Below are positions 29,524-39,395 of a stretch of DNA of 64,000 nt, one piece after another. Position 1 is the first letter of the stretch, and the number at the start of each line of letters is the position of its first letter. Both the position numbers and the translations under genes were made by a program. Under the pieces are notes generated by a model. That model had not been told where the DNA came from and did not search any database. It saw only the letters and a program-made list of their open reading frames with translations. This DNA is from Serratia marcescens subsp. marcescens ATCC 13880 (lineage in GTDB: Bacteria > Pseudomonadota > Gammaproteobacteria > Enterobacterales > Enterobacteriaceae), in NCBI RefSeq assembly GCF_017299535.1, contig NZ_CP071238.1, positions 3,410,001 through 3,474,000 on the forward strand, read 5' to 3'.

Positions 29524-30171
29524 TCAGGCTGAAATTTTGTCTTGTTGGTTTTCGGGCGCCGCGGCGATGAACGCCGGGAGCTGAGTACAGGCGTCGTAAA
29601 CCGCCTTACAGCGCGGATACCCGCTCAGATCGCACCCCATCCGCAGGGCATTCGCCCACTGAGGGATCAAGCAGCAATCCGCCAACGTCGGGGTATCGCC
29701 AACGCAGAAGGGGCCTGGCGGCCTCTGGAGCAACAGCTGTTCTACGGCGCTCAGCCCTTGGCGGATCCAGTGCGCATACCAGCGTTTTTTCTCTTCCTCA
29801 CTCACCTTCAGCTCTTCACTCAGGTAGCGTAACACCCGTAGGTTATTGACCGGGTGAATATCACAGGCAATGACATAGACGATTTCCAGTACCCGGCTGC
29901 GCGCCGGATCGGCCGCCGGCAACAGCGGCGACTGAGGGAAATGGCGATCCAGCCAGTCGGTAATCGCCAGCGACTGGCTGAGAGACTCGCCGTCGTCCGT
30001 GAGCAGCGTCGGCACCAGCCCGACCGGGTTCATGCGCCGATAAGCCAGCTCATTCTGCTGCCCGATGCGAATATTGACCCCCACCGTCTGGTAATGGAGG
30101 CCTTTCAGCGCCAGCGCAATGCGCACGCGGTAGGAGGCTGAGCTATTAAAAAAACTGTACAGCTTCATCAT
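29524..30171 (-). CDS. mhbI: Maleylpyruvate isomerase (zeta-class GST)
   Basis: A 215-residue zeta glutathione transferase with the catalytic SSASYRVRIALALKG motif at residues 10-24. In this operon it should isomerise maleylpyruvate to fumarylpyruvate with glutathione as cofactor, the second step of gentisate breakdown. By sequence alone maleylacetoacetate isomerase (maiA) would be equally possible; the neighbouring gentisate dioxygenase decides. The start could be either of two adjacent ATG codons. It is the last gene of the operon. Confidence 0.82.
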   Translation of the reverse strand: MMKLYSFFNSSASYRVRIALALKGLHYQTVGVNIRIGQQNELAYRRMNPVGLVPTLLTDDGESLSQSLAITDWLDRHFPQSPLLPAADPARSRVLEIVYVIACDIHPVNNLRVLRYLSEELKVSEEEKKRWYAHWIRQGLSAVEQLLLQRPPGPFCVGDTPTLADCCLIPQWANALRMGCDLSGYPRCKAVYDACTQLPAFIAAAPENQQDKISA

Positions 30172-30188
30172 TCACCTCTGAATCGGCC

Positions 30189-30890
30189 TCAGACAATCTT
30201 CACGGCGATAGGGGTTAGCCCCTCGACATTGCCGGTAATCACATCGCCTTTCACCACCGCGCCCACCCCTTCCGGCGTGCCGGTAAAAATCAGATCGCCG
30301 GGCTGCAGCTCAAAAAAGCCGGACAGATAGCTGATGGTTTCATTCACCGACCAGATCAGATGGCGGATATCGCTGCGCTGGCGATCGCTGCCGTTGACCT
30401 GCAGCCAGATAGGCGCGTTGTTCACGTCTGCGCTGTCGCCGGCTTTATGCAATGGCGCGATGGGCGCAGAAAGATCGAACGACTTGCCGATTTCCCATGG
30501 GCGCCCCATCTGACGCATGTCCATCTGCCGATCGCGGCGGGTCATGTCCAGGCCTGTGGCATATCCCCAAATGTATTCATGCGCCTTTTCCAGCGGAATA
30601 TCGCTCCCCCGTTTACCAATCGCCACCACCAGTTCGATTTCGTAGTGATAGTTGTCGGTTTGCGACGGATACGGCAACGCCAGCGTTTCGCCGGCCGCCA
30701 CCGGCACCACCGCATCGGCAGGCTTGCAGAAGAAAAACGGCGGCTCACGATCCGGGTCAAAGCCCATTTCGCGGGCATGCGCGGCATAGTTGCGCCCGAC
30801 GCAGTAGACACGGCGCACGGGAAACTGTTTATCACTCCCCACGACAGGAACCGTCACGGGGGCTTGCGGTGCAAATACGTATTGCGTCAT
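30189..30890 (-). CDS. mhbH: Fumarylpyruvate hydrolase (FAH family)
   Basis: A 233-residue member of the fumarylacetoacetase family that splits fumarylpyruvate to fumarate and pyruvate. Family signatures include [46 protein letters not shown] with metal-binding glutamates, [14 protein letters not shown] and the ending [11 protein letters not shown]. It lies between the dioxygenase and isomerase genes with short gaps (15 and 17 bases). Confidence 0.86.
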   Translation of the reverse strand: MTQYVFAPQAPVTVPVVGSDKQFPVRRVYCVGRNYAAHAREMGFDPDREPPFFFCKPADAVVPVAAGETLALPYPSQTDNYHYEIELVVAIGKRGSDIPLEKAHEYIWGYATGLDMTRRDRQMDMRQMGRPWEIGKSFDLSAPIAPLHKAGDSADVNNAPIWLQVNGSDRQRSDIRHLIWSVNETISYLSGFFELQPGDLIFTGTPEGVGAVVKGDVITGNVEGLTPIAVKIV

Positions 30891-30905
30891 TTTGTCTCTC
30901 CCAAA

Positions 30906-31943
30906 TTAATAACGTGCTTCACGGAACAGTCCCAGGGCTTCCTGAACCGGCCGGTCCGAAAAACTGAATAACACGGTGTCTTCGTCCGCCTGGAACGACA
31001 CGTCGAACCAGGTCGGCGCCACGAAGATATCTTTTGCCGAAAAGTGAAGGGTTTCGTTGCCGATGCTGACCTGACCGCGCCCTTCCACCACGTGATAAAT
31101 GGTGCTGTCCGTGGTTCGCGCTTTCCGTGAGGAAAAGCCTTTCGGCAGCAGCTGCAGGAAGGCGCCCATCGAGGGCATGGGGTAACCGCCGGTCACCGGG
31201 TTGGCGTAGCGCATCTTGTACCCTTCCCATTCGTCGGCGTCCCCCATGCGGGTGAGGTCATGCAGCGCTTCCCGGCTGCGATCGTAGCGGTAGTTGAAAA
31301 TGGGCGATGAGTTGCCTTTCTGGTGGCGCAGCGGCAGCATATTGGCCGCATAGCGCGGTAAATAATCCCCCTCCTGGCGCGTCACGGGCTGCTGCTCTTG
31401 CGGATAGTCTTCCGCGAAACCGCAACCCAGCAGGTTCACCAGCGGCAAATCCAGCCCGTCCAGCCATACCACCGGCTCCTCGCCGGGATTACCGTGATCG
31501 TGCCAGCGCCACTGCGGCGTCAAAATGAAGTCGCCTTCATGCATTTGCGTACGTTCACCGTCAACAGCGGTAAATGCCCCTTTCCCTTCGACGATAAACC
31601 GCAATGCCGACTGATTATGGCGATGGCTCGGCGCGACTTCGCCCGGCATGATCAACTGCAATCCGGCATACAGCGTCGGGGTGATGGAGGACTGTCCGCG
31701 CAGCATCGGGTTTTCCAGCACCAGCACGCGGCGAACCGCCTCTTTGGCGCCAATCAACTCGCCGCTGGCCAGCAGATGCGGGCGAATCGCCTGATAGTTC
31801 CAGTAAGCCGGGGCGCAGTTTGCATTCGGCGTCGGCGGCACCAAATGGTGCAGCGACTCCCACAATGGGGTCAGGTTCTGCCCTGAAATATGCCGGTAGA
31901 ACTGCTGGCGGCTGGGATTAACATCCTGATTGCGTTCAGGCAT
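30906..31943 (-). CDS. mhbD: Gentisate 1,2-dioxygenase
   Basis: An Fe(II) bicupin that opens the ring of gentisate to maleylpyruvate. From the ATG at 31943, with AGGAG seven bases upstream, it has 345 residues; an ATG 18 bases earlier has no binding site. The first cupin shows the metal-binding [12 protein letters not shown] and [16 protein letters not shown]; the second cupin region holds [13 protein letters not shown] and [14 protein letters not shown]. It is translated just after the transporter gene. Confidence 0.9.
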   Translation of the reverse strand: MPERNQDVNPSRQQFYRHISGQNLTPLWESLHHLVPPTPNANCAPAYWNYQAIRPHLLASGELIGAKEAVRRVLVLENPMLRGQSSITPTLYAGLQLIMPGEVAPSHRHNQSALRFIVEGKGAFTAVDGERTQMHEGDFILTPQWRWHDHGNPGEEPVVWLDGLDLPLVNLLGCGFAEDYPQEQQPVTRQEGDYLPRYAANMLPLRHQKGNSSPIFNYRYDRSREALHDLTRMGDADEWEGYKMRYANPVTGGYPMPSMGAFLQLLPKGFSSRKARTTDSTIYHVVEGRGQVSIGNETLHFSAKDIFVAPTWFDVSFQADEDTVLFSFSDRPVQEALGLFREARY

Positions 31944-31961
31944 AGGGATTCTCCTTTTCAT

Positions 31962-33311
31962 TCACGACGCTGCGCGAGGCAACGTATCAGGGGCTGGGGC
32001 AGACTGGCGAACGACAGCCGTCAGCAGCATTAACATCACCGTACTGATCGCCGCCGGCACGGCAATAATGAAAAATAGCGTATCGAATGAGAAATTCATC
32101 GCCATCATCACGCCGCCGGCAAGCGAGCCGACAATCGCGCCGCAGCGGCCAATGGCATTGGACCAGCTGACGCCGGTCGCCCGGCTTTGCGTCGGATAGA
32201 GCGTGGCGGTCAAGGCATTCAGCCCAACCTGCGAACCGCTGATGCCGATGCCGGTGCCGAAGATCGCCAGCGCCATCGGCCATAGGCCGTTCTCGCTCAG
32301 GCCAATCATGGCGATACAGACGGCGCCTAAGGCGTAGCTCACCGCCAAGACCCGGAAGGGATTGTATTTGTCCATCAACGCGCCCAGCCCCAGCGCCCCC
32401 ACCGTGCCCCCCATCTGGAAAGCGGCGGTCACCCAGGAGGCATGCTGCAGATCAATACCGCGGTGGTTAAGCAGCGTCGGCAACCAACTGGAGAGCAGGT
32501 AGATGATCAGCATGCTCATAAAAAAAACCGCCCAGAGCATGAGGGTGATACGCAACTGGCGGCCGGCAAACAGCGGGCTGATGCTGCCTTTGGCCGCCGT
32601 GGCGGCTTCGCTCAGATAAAAATGGGTTTCTTCATCGCACTCTCGGGTGATGGCGCTGACCGTTTTGGCAATCACCTTGTGCGGCAGTTGGCGGCGAACC
32701 TGCCAGCGCGGGGATTCCGGCAGGGCAAACAGCAGCACCACAAAGAGCATCAGCGGCAAAACGCCACCGAGCACCAAAATGCCGTGCCACCCCATCACCG
32801 GCACCAGTTGGGCGCTGACGATCCCGCCCAGGGCTGAACCGAGCGTGAAACCGCAGAACATCAGCGTGACCAGCGCGCCACGGCGGCGAGCGGGCAGATA
32901 TTCAGAGGTCATCGTGATGGTGTTCGGCATCGCGCCCCCCAATCCCAGGCCGGTGAGAAAACGCAAAACGACCAGCGTTGACAGATCGGGTGAGAAGGCC
33001 GAAATCAGGCTCAGCGCGCCAAACAGCGCCACGCAAAGCTCGATGACACGCTTGCGGCCAAAGCGATCAGCAAGCGGGCCGCAAAGCAGTGCACCCGCTG
33101 TCAATCCCAGCAGCCCCGCGCCAAACAGCGGCGCCAGTTCACCGGCGGTCAGTTGCCACTGGGCGCGGATGTCGGGTGCGATGAAACCAATGGCGGCGGT
33201 GTCAAAACCATCCAGCATCACCACCAAAAAGCAGCAGATGATAACGCGCCACTGTGTCTTACCGATGGGAGCAGCATCGATCAGAGCTTGTAAATCACGC
33301 CATTGAGTCAT
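31962..33311 (-). CDS. mhbT: MFS aromatic acid:proton symporter
   Basis: A 449-residue, 12-helix transporter of the AAHS family. The first helix has the diagnostic aspartate-rich motif [15 protein letters not shown], followed by [12 protein letters not shown] (motif A) and PESPRW after helix 6. By position it should import gentisate or 3-hydroxybenzoate. It is the first gene of the operon and is divergent from the LysR regulator. Confidence 0.83.
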   Translation of the reverse strand: MTQWRDLQALIDAAPIGKTQWRVIICCFLVVMLDGFDTAAIGFIAPDIRAQWQLTAGELAPLFGAGLLGLTAGALLCGPLADRFGRKRVIELCVALFGALSLISAFSPDLSTLVVLRFLTGLGLGGAMPNTITMTSEYLPARRRGALVTLMFCGFTLGSALGGIVSAQLVPVMGWHGILVLGGVLPLMLFVVLLFALPESPRWQVRRQLPHKVIAKTVSAITRECDEETHFYLSEAATAAKGSISPLFAGRQLRITLMLWAVFFMSMLIIYLLSSWLPTLLNHRGIDLQHASWVTAAFQMGGTVGALGLGALMDKYNPFRVLAVSYALGAVCIAMIGLSENGLWPMALAIFGTGIGISGSQVGLNALTATLYPTQSRATGVSWSNAIGRCGAIVGSLAGGVMMAMNFSFDTLFFIIAVPAAISTVMLMLLTAVVRQSAPAPDTLPRAAS

Positions 33312-33436
33312 AGTGAGCGCCTCGGTGCGGGTAGGAAGATGTCTGTCTTGTTTTAGGTATGTTACGAATTTGTATCCTTAGCGATAAAATGTACAATGGC
33401 TTTTCAGGCGGAGACATAACCGGAGGGTTATAGCAA

Positions 33437-34345
33437 ATGGCGAACTGGGCGCAGAAAATGAAACTTCACCATCTGCAAATGTTGGTGGCGTTGGGCGAGC
33501 AGGGAAATCTGACCCACGTTGCCCGGATGATGAACATCTCCCAACCCGCTCTGTCAAAATGGTTGTCACAGCTCGAAGATGAGATTGGGATCACGCTGTT
33601 TGAGCGGCATAGCAAAGGGCTGCGCCCCTCCGAGGGGGGGAAATTGCTGCTTCAGCATGCGCAGCGTTTGATCAATGATCTGGAGCGTTCGCAGTCTGAA
33701 ATCGCCCGCTTTAAGCAAGGCGGGCTGGTGGGAAGCCTGAAAATCGGCTGTTCGCCGGTCGCCACCGACTGCGTTTCGCAGGCCATATTGAGCCTGCTGC
33801 AAGAAATGCCAACGCTGCATCTCAATATTGAGGAAAAGGTGATGACCCCGCTGCTGCACGATCTGCTCGCGGGCGCGGTGGACGTCGTCGTGGGCCGCGT
33901 TGGCGGGCGGGCGCTGCAACTGCCGCTTAACTATCAAGTGCTCTACACCGAACCGGTATGCTTTGTTGCCCGCCCTCACCATCCGCTGGCAAAATCCGCC
34001 TCCCTCACCTGGCACGATCTCACCCACTGGCGCTGGATTGTCTGGCCGACCGGCACGCCCATCCGCCTCAGCATTGATAATGCGCTGGCGGATAACGGCG
34101 TGATGCTGCCCGAAAACACGGTTGAATCGGCATCCATGAACGTCAGTACCAACCTGCTGCAAAGCAGCGATATGATCTCCATTCTTTCCCTACGGCTGGC
34201 GCAGCGTTATGCCAGCCAGGGGCAGTTGGCGATCCTGAATCTGCCGAAGATAGAGCAGAAAGGCAGCGTGGGCGTCTTCTGGCGCAACAGTGAACCGCCT
34301 TTTGCCGCGCTGAGCCGCTTTTTGCAGCTGCTGACGCAGGCTTAA
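33437..34345 (+). CDS. mhbR: LysR-type regulator of the gentisate operon
   Basis: A 302-residue LysR protein with an N-terminal winged helix (HHLQMLVALGEQGNLTHVARMMNISQPALSKWLSQLE) and a periplasmic-binding-like effector domain. It is divergent from the transporter gene across 125 bases, the usual layout for activation of the neighbouring operon by a pathway compound. The effector is probably 3-hydroxybenzoate or gentisate; that is inference from context. No convincing T-N11-A operator could be fixed by eye. Confidence 0.8.
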   Translation: MANWAQKMKLHHLQMLVALGEQGNLTHVARMMNISQPALSKWLSQLEDEIGITLFERHSKGLRPSEGGKLLLQHAQRLINDLERSQSEIARFKQGGLVGSLKIGCSPVATDCVSQAILSLLQEMPTLHLNIEEKVMTPLLHDLLAGAVDVVVGRVGGRALQLPLNYQVLYTEPVCFVARPHHPLAKSASLTWHDLTHWRWIVWPTGTPIRLSIDNALADNGVMLPENTVESASMNVSTNLLQSSDMISILSLRLAQRYASQGQLAILNLPKIEQKGSVGVFWRNSEPPFAALSRFLQLLTQA

Positions 34346-34384
34346 CACCCCTCACCTGCAGCCACAGCAGATTTACGGCTGCGC

Positions 34385-37300
34385 CTACGCGGAAAGCTTG
34401 ACGATGGTCGCAGGGATCCCCTGACGCACCGCCGCACCGGTCACCCAATCCAGCCAGGTATTCGGCACTTCGCGCGTCGGATCGGCAAACCCCAGATCGT
34501 TGAGGTTGATGCCGGCGGCGATGCGCTCATCCATCGCCAGCGGTTCACCGTCCAGGTAGTGCTGGCTGGCCCCCATCTCCCGGTGGCCGTAGCCGTGTTC
34601 CACCGCGATCACGCCGGGCATCACGCCCGCCAGTAAACTGATCTGCGCCTCTCGACTGCCGCCCGGCGTGCTGATGCGCACCCGGTCGCCGTGTTGAATG
34701 CCGAAACGCGCCCCGTCCGCCGGATTCAGCGCCACCAGGTTCACCGGCTTCACGTCGTGCAGGCGCCGGATCACCGCGGTAGAGCTGCTCATCACGTTGG
34801 ATTTGAAGGACATCAGGCGCAGTGGCCACTGCCGCTCAGGGTAGAGCGCTTCCACCGCGCGGCCGTCCGACAAACGCGCCGGATAGCAGGTGGGGCAGCC
34901 GCTGAAACGCTCGCCGGTGATCGCATGCCGGTGCTTCGCCACTTCCGCATTCCAGATCTGCAGCGGTTTCTCCCAGCGGTTGCCCACGCTGCCGTCGCGG
35001 CGGCCGCTGTCATGATCCGCGAATCGGCCGCCGCGGCTGTAAATAAACGCCACGCGGTCGATTTCATCGGCGCGCAGCGTCTGCGCAAGCTGCGGCAACA
35101 AGCGATCGACGCCGCTCAGCGTCAGTTCGTCCGCCCTCGCGGCCGGCACCGGCGCCTTGCCGGCAAACGCCACGTTGGCGGCGGCGCGCAGATAATAATC
35201 CTCGGCGCGGTTGAGCGGCAGCAGCCCGCCCTGACCGTCGCCGATAGCGCGATCGCCGAACCCCGGCAGCGCCAGGCGTTTAGCGACGGCGATGCAAAAC
35301 GCCTCCATGGAAATCGGCTGCCCTTGCGCCGTTTTCGCGGTCGCCGGCGTCACTATCGGCCAGCGCGCGGTAGTGGCCTTGCTGGCGACGCCGCCCCAGG
35401 GGGCGCTGAACCCCCAGCTCTCAAAATTATGGGTGTCCGGGACGATATAGTCGGCCAGCGCCGTCGTTTCGTTGATAAACGCATCGATGGCGATAAACAG
35501 CGGCAAACGCGCCGGATCTTTCAATCGTTCCTCCGCCACGCTACGCAACCCGGCGATACCGTACAAGGGGTTGGTCATGTTCGAGATCCAGGCTTTCAGC
35601 CCGTACGGATACCCCGCCAACGCCGATGTCAGCAGCTCGGTCAGTTGCCCGGCGACGAACGGATACCAGGGCGCCCTGGCCGGCCAGGGGGAAACGCCCG
35701 CCGCCACTTTTTCGCGGTACTCGTCGGAGGTTTCATAGGCGGCCTTGCTGCGCGCGATATTCAGGCCCTTCGGTTTTACCAGGCCGGGAAACTCGACCAG
35801 GTTATAGCGCGGCCCCTCGGCGAAGCCGTTGAATTTTCCGCCGCCGACGAACACGCCTCCCGCCAGGCTCAGGTTGCCGATCAGCACGTTAAGCATCATC
35901 ACCGACCAGGTATTGTAAAACCCGTTTGCCGCCATCATCCCGCCATGGGCGATCACCGCCGCCTTGCGCCCGTGGGCGGTAAAAGCCTCGGCCAGCGCCG
36001 CGATGCGCGCCACCGGCACGCCGCATTGCCGGCTGTACGCCTCCGGCGACAGCTTGTCGGCGGCCTCTTTCAAACACTGGAAGCCGCTTTTCACCCCCAC
36101 CTGCGCGCCATCGTGCAGCGTCACCGTACGGCTTACCCACAGCTCGGCGCTGTCGCACGTCTCGGCCGCCACCAGCTCACCCGCGCCGTTGACCACCAGC
36201 GGCGACGCCGACCCGGCGCCGTTCAGATCGGCCAGCGTCAAATGCTGCCCCGCGCGCGGATGCTCGTTCTCGGCGATCACCAGATGCGTGGCGTTGGTCC
36301 AGCTCTTCTCGCCGGCGCGTTGCATGGCGGCCTCCGACGGGATGGCGAGATAAGCGGCCTGATAACGCCGGTGGTCGAGGATCCAACGGATCATCGCCAT
36401 CGCCAGCGCCGAGTCGGTGCCCGGCAATATCGGGATCCAATGGCCATGATCGTCCGCCAATGTGGTGGTCAGCGGCAGCGCCGGCGCCACTACCGCATAA
36501 CGGAACTCGCTGCGCAATCTGGCGCTGGCCAGTTGCCGAGCCTGGCGCTTGAACGGGTTACCGGACTGTGCCGGCGAGGTCCCCATAAACAGCGCGAATT
36601 CGACCTGTTCCCAGTCGGGTTTTACGTGCGGATTTTTGTCCAGATCGTTCATCAACGCGCCGGAACCGGCACGGTAGGCCAGCCCGCAGTAAGCGCCGTG
36701 CGCGCCGAAGTTTTTGCTGCCGAAACTGTTCTGGGCGAAACGTCGCAGGAAGCCGTCGCGCCCATCGTCACCGGCGTTGGTCACCAGCAGCTGATTGGCT
36801 TTCGGCCCCAGCCCCGGCTGTCGGGCATCGATCGGCGTCTCCAGATCGCGGATCGCCCGCAGGCCCTCCACATGCCCCTCGCCGAACAGATCGCCGCCTT
36901 CCACCACTTCAGCGATCAACTGCTCAAAGCTGATGCGCTGCCACTTGCCCTCGCCGCGTTTGCCGACGCGCTTCATCGGCTCCAGCACGCGCAGCGGGCT
37001 GTAAAGCCCCTCCAGCAACGTGGCACCGCGCGCGCAGGCGGTGGAACGGGCGTCGAGGCCGCTTTCGCCGCCCAGCTGCGCCAACGCGTCCTGCAGCGGC
37101 AAGGCCGAGTCGACGTGCCGTTCCTGAGACAGCGGATGATACGGGTTGCCGGCAATGCGCAATACCCGGTCGGTCTGCCTGTCCACCCGCACCCGCACGC
37201 CGCATTGCGTCCAGCAGCCGAAACACTGGGTCATCGAGATGGCCTGCTGCGGATTGCCTTGCCACTCCGGCATTGCCCGTCCTTCGGGCGGCAGGGAGTT

Positions 37301-37456
37301 GCCGTTGATACGATCCAGAGTCACCCGCCCTGAAGTGCCGTGAATCAAGCCGTCGATCGCCCGTTTGGCGACCTCGCGATAGCTCAGGCCAAAAGCGGAC
37401 AGCCCGCCGAAGGCCAGGCCCACTTTCAACCACTGACGCCGGGTGAGTTTAGCCAT
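34385..37456 (-). CDS. ttrA: Tetrathionate reductase catalytic subunit TtrA
   Basis: A 1023-residue molybdopterin enzyme that reduces tetrathionate to thiosulfate in the periplasm. The start at 37456 gives a Tat signal with TRRQWLKVG; the frame is open 12 codons further upstream, inside ttrC. Near residue 75 CFGCWTQCG and a later cysteine (STACARG) bind a [4Fe-4S] cluster. The cofactor domain and C-terminal molydopterin-binding domain are intact. It overlaps ttrC by eight bases and is the last gene of ttrBCA. Confidence 0.93.
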   Translation of the reverse strand: MAKLTRRQWLKVGLAFGGLSAFGLSYREVAKRAIDGLIHGTSGRVTLDRINGNSLPPEGRAMPEWQGNPQQAISMTQCFGCWTQCGVRVRVDRQTDRVLRIAGNPYHPLSQERHVDSALPLQDALAQLGGESGLDARSTACARGATLLEGLYSPLRVLEPMKRVGKRGEGKWQRISFEQLIAEVVEGGDLFGEGHVEGLRAIRDLETPIDARQPGLGPKANQLLVTNAGDDGRDGFLRRFAQNSFGSKNFGAHGAYCGLAYRAGSGALMNDLDKNPHVKPDWEQVEFALFMGTSPAQSGNPFKRQARQLASARLRSEFRYAVVAPALPLTTTLADDHGHWIPILPGTDSALAMAMIRWILDHRRYQAAYLAIPSEAAMQRAGEKSWTNATHLVIAENEHPRAGQHLTLADLNGAGSASPLVVNGAGELVAAETCDSAELWVSRTVTLHDGAQVGVKSGFQCLKEAADKLSPEAYSRQCGVPVARIAALAEAFTAHGRKAAVIAHGGMMAANGFYNTWSVMMLNVLIGNLSLAGGVFVGGGKFNGFAEGPRYNLVEFPGLVKPKGLNIARSKAAYETSDEYREKVAAGVSPWPARAPWYPFVAGQLTELLTSALAGYPYGLKAWISNMTNPLYGIAGLRSVAEERLKDPARLPLFIAIDAFINETTALADYIVPDTHNFESWGFSAPWGGVASKATTARWPIVTPATAKTAQGQPISMEAFCIAVAKRLALPGFGDRAIGDGQGGLLPLNRAEDYYLRAAANVAFAGKAPVPAARADELTLSGVDRLLPQLAQTLRADEIDRVAFIYSRGGRFADHDSGRRDGSVGNRWEKPLQIWNAEVAKHRHAITGERFSGCPTCYPARLSDGRAVEALYPERQWPLRLMSFKSNVMSSSTAVIRRLHDVKPVNLVALNPADGARFGIQHGDRVRISTPGGSREAQISLLAGVMPGVIAVEHGYGHREMGASQHYLDGEPLAMDERIAAGINLNDLGFADPTREVPNTWLDWVTGAAVRQGIPATIVKLSA

Positions 37457-38474
37457 GTTGTTTTCTCCGCAGTAAAAACGCCTGTGCTTCACGCACCATG
37501 ATCATTAACGCCAGCCACAACCCGAAGGTGCCGACGATCGCCAGCAAACCGTCGGTGCCGAGCGGCAGGCTATAAGGGGAGTTAGACGCGTTGTATTTCG
37601 GGATGGTTTGTACCTCGATCAACAGCGTCCAGCGCATCAGCCAGCTCAGCCCCAGTGCGCCGGCCACCAGCAGCGGCGCGCCGCCGCGCGGCAAGCGCCG
37701 ATAGCCGATCCAGGCGGCGCAGGCCAGCGTCAGCCCCCACAGCGCAATCCATCCCGCGGCATACCGGCGCGCCATCGCCTGCGTCTGCAGCCAGTGGCGT
37801 ACCGCCGCGCCGGATAACGTATCGCCGCATCCCCACAGCAGGATCGCCCCGCCAAGCAGCAGCAACGTCAGCAGCATCCCGCGCGCCAGCGGCGCTTGCA
37901 GATCGGGCCGTTCGCGTAATGTCAGCAGCAGCAAAGCCAAGAGCGCCTGCAGCGCGCTGAGGAACATCACGATCGGAAATCCGTAGCTGAACCAGATTGG
38001 GCGGGCGCGCACGATGGAAACCTCTCGCCCGGTGTACAACAGCAGGCCGATAGCCACCAGCGCGCAGGCGGGCGCTATCCCACGCAGCAGCGCAACCGGT
38101 CTGCCCGTCAGCCGCGTAAATTCAATCGCGATAAACCACAGGCCGATCAGCAGGGTAAACAGCGGCAAGAACAGCGCGCCCCACGGCATCCACGACCAGG
38201 GCGTCGGGTAGGCGTAGAAATGCCAAAAGCGAGCGGTTTGATGCAGGTCGGCGGTCAACGCCAGCGGCGCGGTGATGGCGCACGTCAGCCCGATAAACAG
38301 CGCCGCACGCTCCAGGCGTGCGGCGTTGTCCCCACCGCGCCAGCGCCACACGCAGGCCAGCAGCGCGGCGCAGGCGGCGATGCCGATAAAGAAGAAATAT
38401 TGCACGGCCCACGGCAGCCAGCTCACCGCCTGCGGCTGGCTCAGCACTTCTGCGATCATCAGTTGGCGGCTCAT
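37449..38474 (-). CDS. ttrC: Tetrathionate reductase membrane subunit TtrC (NrfD family)
   Basis: A 341-residue inner-membrane quinol dehydrogenase subunit with about nine helices that passes electrons to TtrB. The ATG at 38474 has GGAGGGACG upstream, so I prefer it to a start 15 bases earlier. It overlaps the ttrB stop by four bases. Confidence 0.9.
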   Translation of the reverse strand: MSRQLMIAEVLSQPQAVSWLPWAVQYFFFIGIAACAALLACVWRWRGGDNAARLERAALFIGLTCAITAPLALTADLHQTARFWHFYAYPTPWSWMPWGALFLPLFTLLIGLWFIAIEFTRLTGRPVALLRGIAPACALVAIGLLLYTGREVSIVRARPIWFSYGFPIVMFLSALQALLALLLLTLRERPDLQAPLARGMLLTLLLLGGAILLWGCGDTLSGAAVRHWLQTQAMARRYAAGWIALWGLTLACAAWIGYRRLPRGGAPLLVAGALGLSWLMRWTLLIEVQTIPKYNASNSPYSLPLGTDGLLAIVGTFGLWLALMIMVREAQAFLLRRKQHG

Positions 38475-39208
38475 CGTCCCTCCCCCCATAAGGCGACCTG
38501 CGCCCGCCCCGGCAGCGGCGTGACAAAGGCGTCATCCAGCCCCAGATAAAACACGTGGGGCGCGGTTTGGTTCTCCGGCTTGAGGACGTTGATCTCGGCC
38601 TCGTGGCGCCGCAGCAGCTTGCTCAGCGTGCTGTGCGGATCGCGCATATCGCCGATGATCCGCGCCCCACCCACGCACGACTCCACGCACGCCGGCAGCA
38701 ATCCCGCTTCCAGCCGGTGCGCGCAGAAGGTGCATTTGTCCGCCGTTTGGGTGGCGTGATTGATAAAACGGGCATCGTACGGGCAGGCCTGCACGCAATA
38801 GGCGCAACCCACGCAGCGTTTGTTGTCGACCACCACGATCCCGTCCTCGCGCTGGAAGGTGGCCTGTACCGGGCATACCGGCACGCAGGGCGGGGTGTCG
38901 CAGTGGTTGCACAGCCTGGGCAGCAGCACGTTGGTCGCGACGGATTCGCCTTCGAGGCTGACCTGGTACTGGTTTACCGTGGTGCGGAACTCACCGTGCG
39001 GCGTCTGGTTTTCAATGGCGCAGCTCACGGTACAAGCCTGGCACCCTACGCAGCGCCGCAGATCGATCAGCATCGCGTAACGGCGGCTCGCATCCCCCTC
39101 GCGCCGCGTCGGCGCTAACGTCAGCCCGGCCTCCGCCACGGGGATCAGCGAAGCCCCCGCCGTCAACACGCCCAGCCTCTGTAAAAACTGCCGTTTACCG
39201 AAATCCAT
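38471..39208 (-). CDS. ttrB: Tetrathionate reductase iron-sulfur subunit TtrB
   Basis: A 245-residue electron-transfer subunit with four [4Fe-4S] clusters: CVGCQACTVSC, CNHCDTPPCVPVC, CVGCAYCVQACPYD and CTFC/CVESC. The ATG at 39208 has GAGAGG upstream. Its signal peptide reads GKRQFLQRLG, that is Lys-Arg rather than Arg-Arg; the Salmonella TtrB signal is a known natural Tat peptide with this exception. First gene of ttrBCA, divergent from ttrSR. Confidence 0.93.
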   Translation of the reverse strand: MDFGKRQFLQRLGVLTAGASLIPVAEAGLTLAPTRREGDASRRYAMLIDLRRCVGCQACTVSCAIENQTPHGEFRTTVNQYQVSLEGESVATNVLLPRLCNHCDTPPCVPVCPVQATFQREDGIVVVDNKRCVGCAYCVQACPYDARFINHATQTADKCTFCAHRLEAGLLPACVESCVGGARIIGDMRDPHSTLSKLLRRHEAEINVLKPENQTAPHVFYLGLDDAFVTPLPGRAQVALWGEGR

Positions 39209-39283
39209 GCGCCTCTCCCACGTCCTGGGCATCACCCCGATCACGCTATTGATGCCCGTTAGATGAATAAACAATGTCGATGA

Positions 39284-39361
39284 TTTACAGTGTAAAAATG
39301 ACATTGGGCTCAGCTCTATTGTGGTTAACCACATACCGAACCTAACGTTGATCTAAAACAA
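39284..39361. promoter_or_regulatory. ttrBCA/ttrSR divergent control region
   Basis: TTGATCTAAAACAA (39348-39361) matches the FNR consensus at nine of ten defined positions. TGTGGTTAACCACA (39320-39333) is a perfect palindrome, and TTTACAGTGTAAA (39284-39296) is another. FNR and TtrR dependence of ttrBCA is established in Salmonella; which palindrome TtrR uses here is open. Confidence 0.5.
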
Positions 39362-39395
39362 GTGACGGCAGGCAGATTGCCCATCAGGAGGGGCT

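Noticed and set aside
34691-37333. 880-codon plus-strand open frame opposite ttrA
   Set aside because: Low-complexity Arg/His/Gln-rich translation typical of antisense shadow; ttrA is certain.
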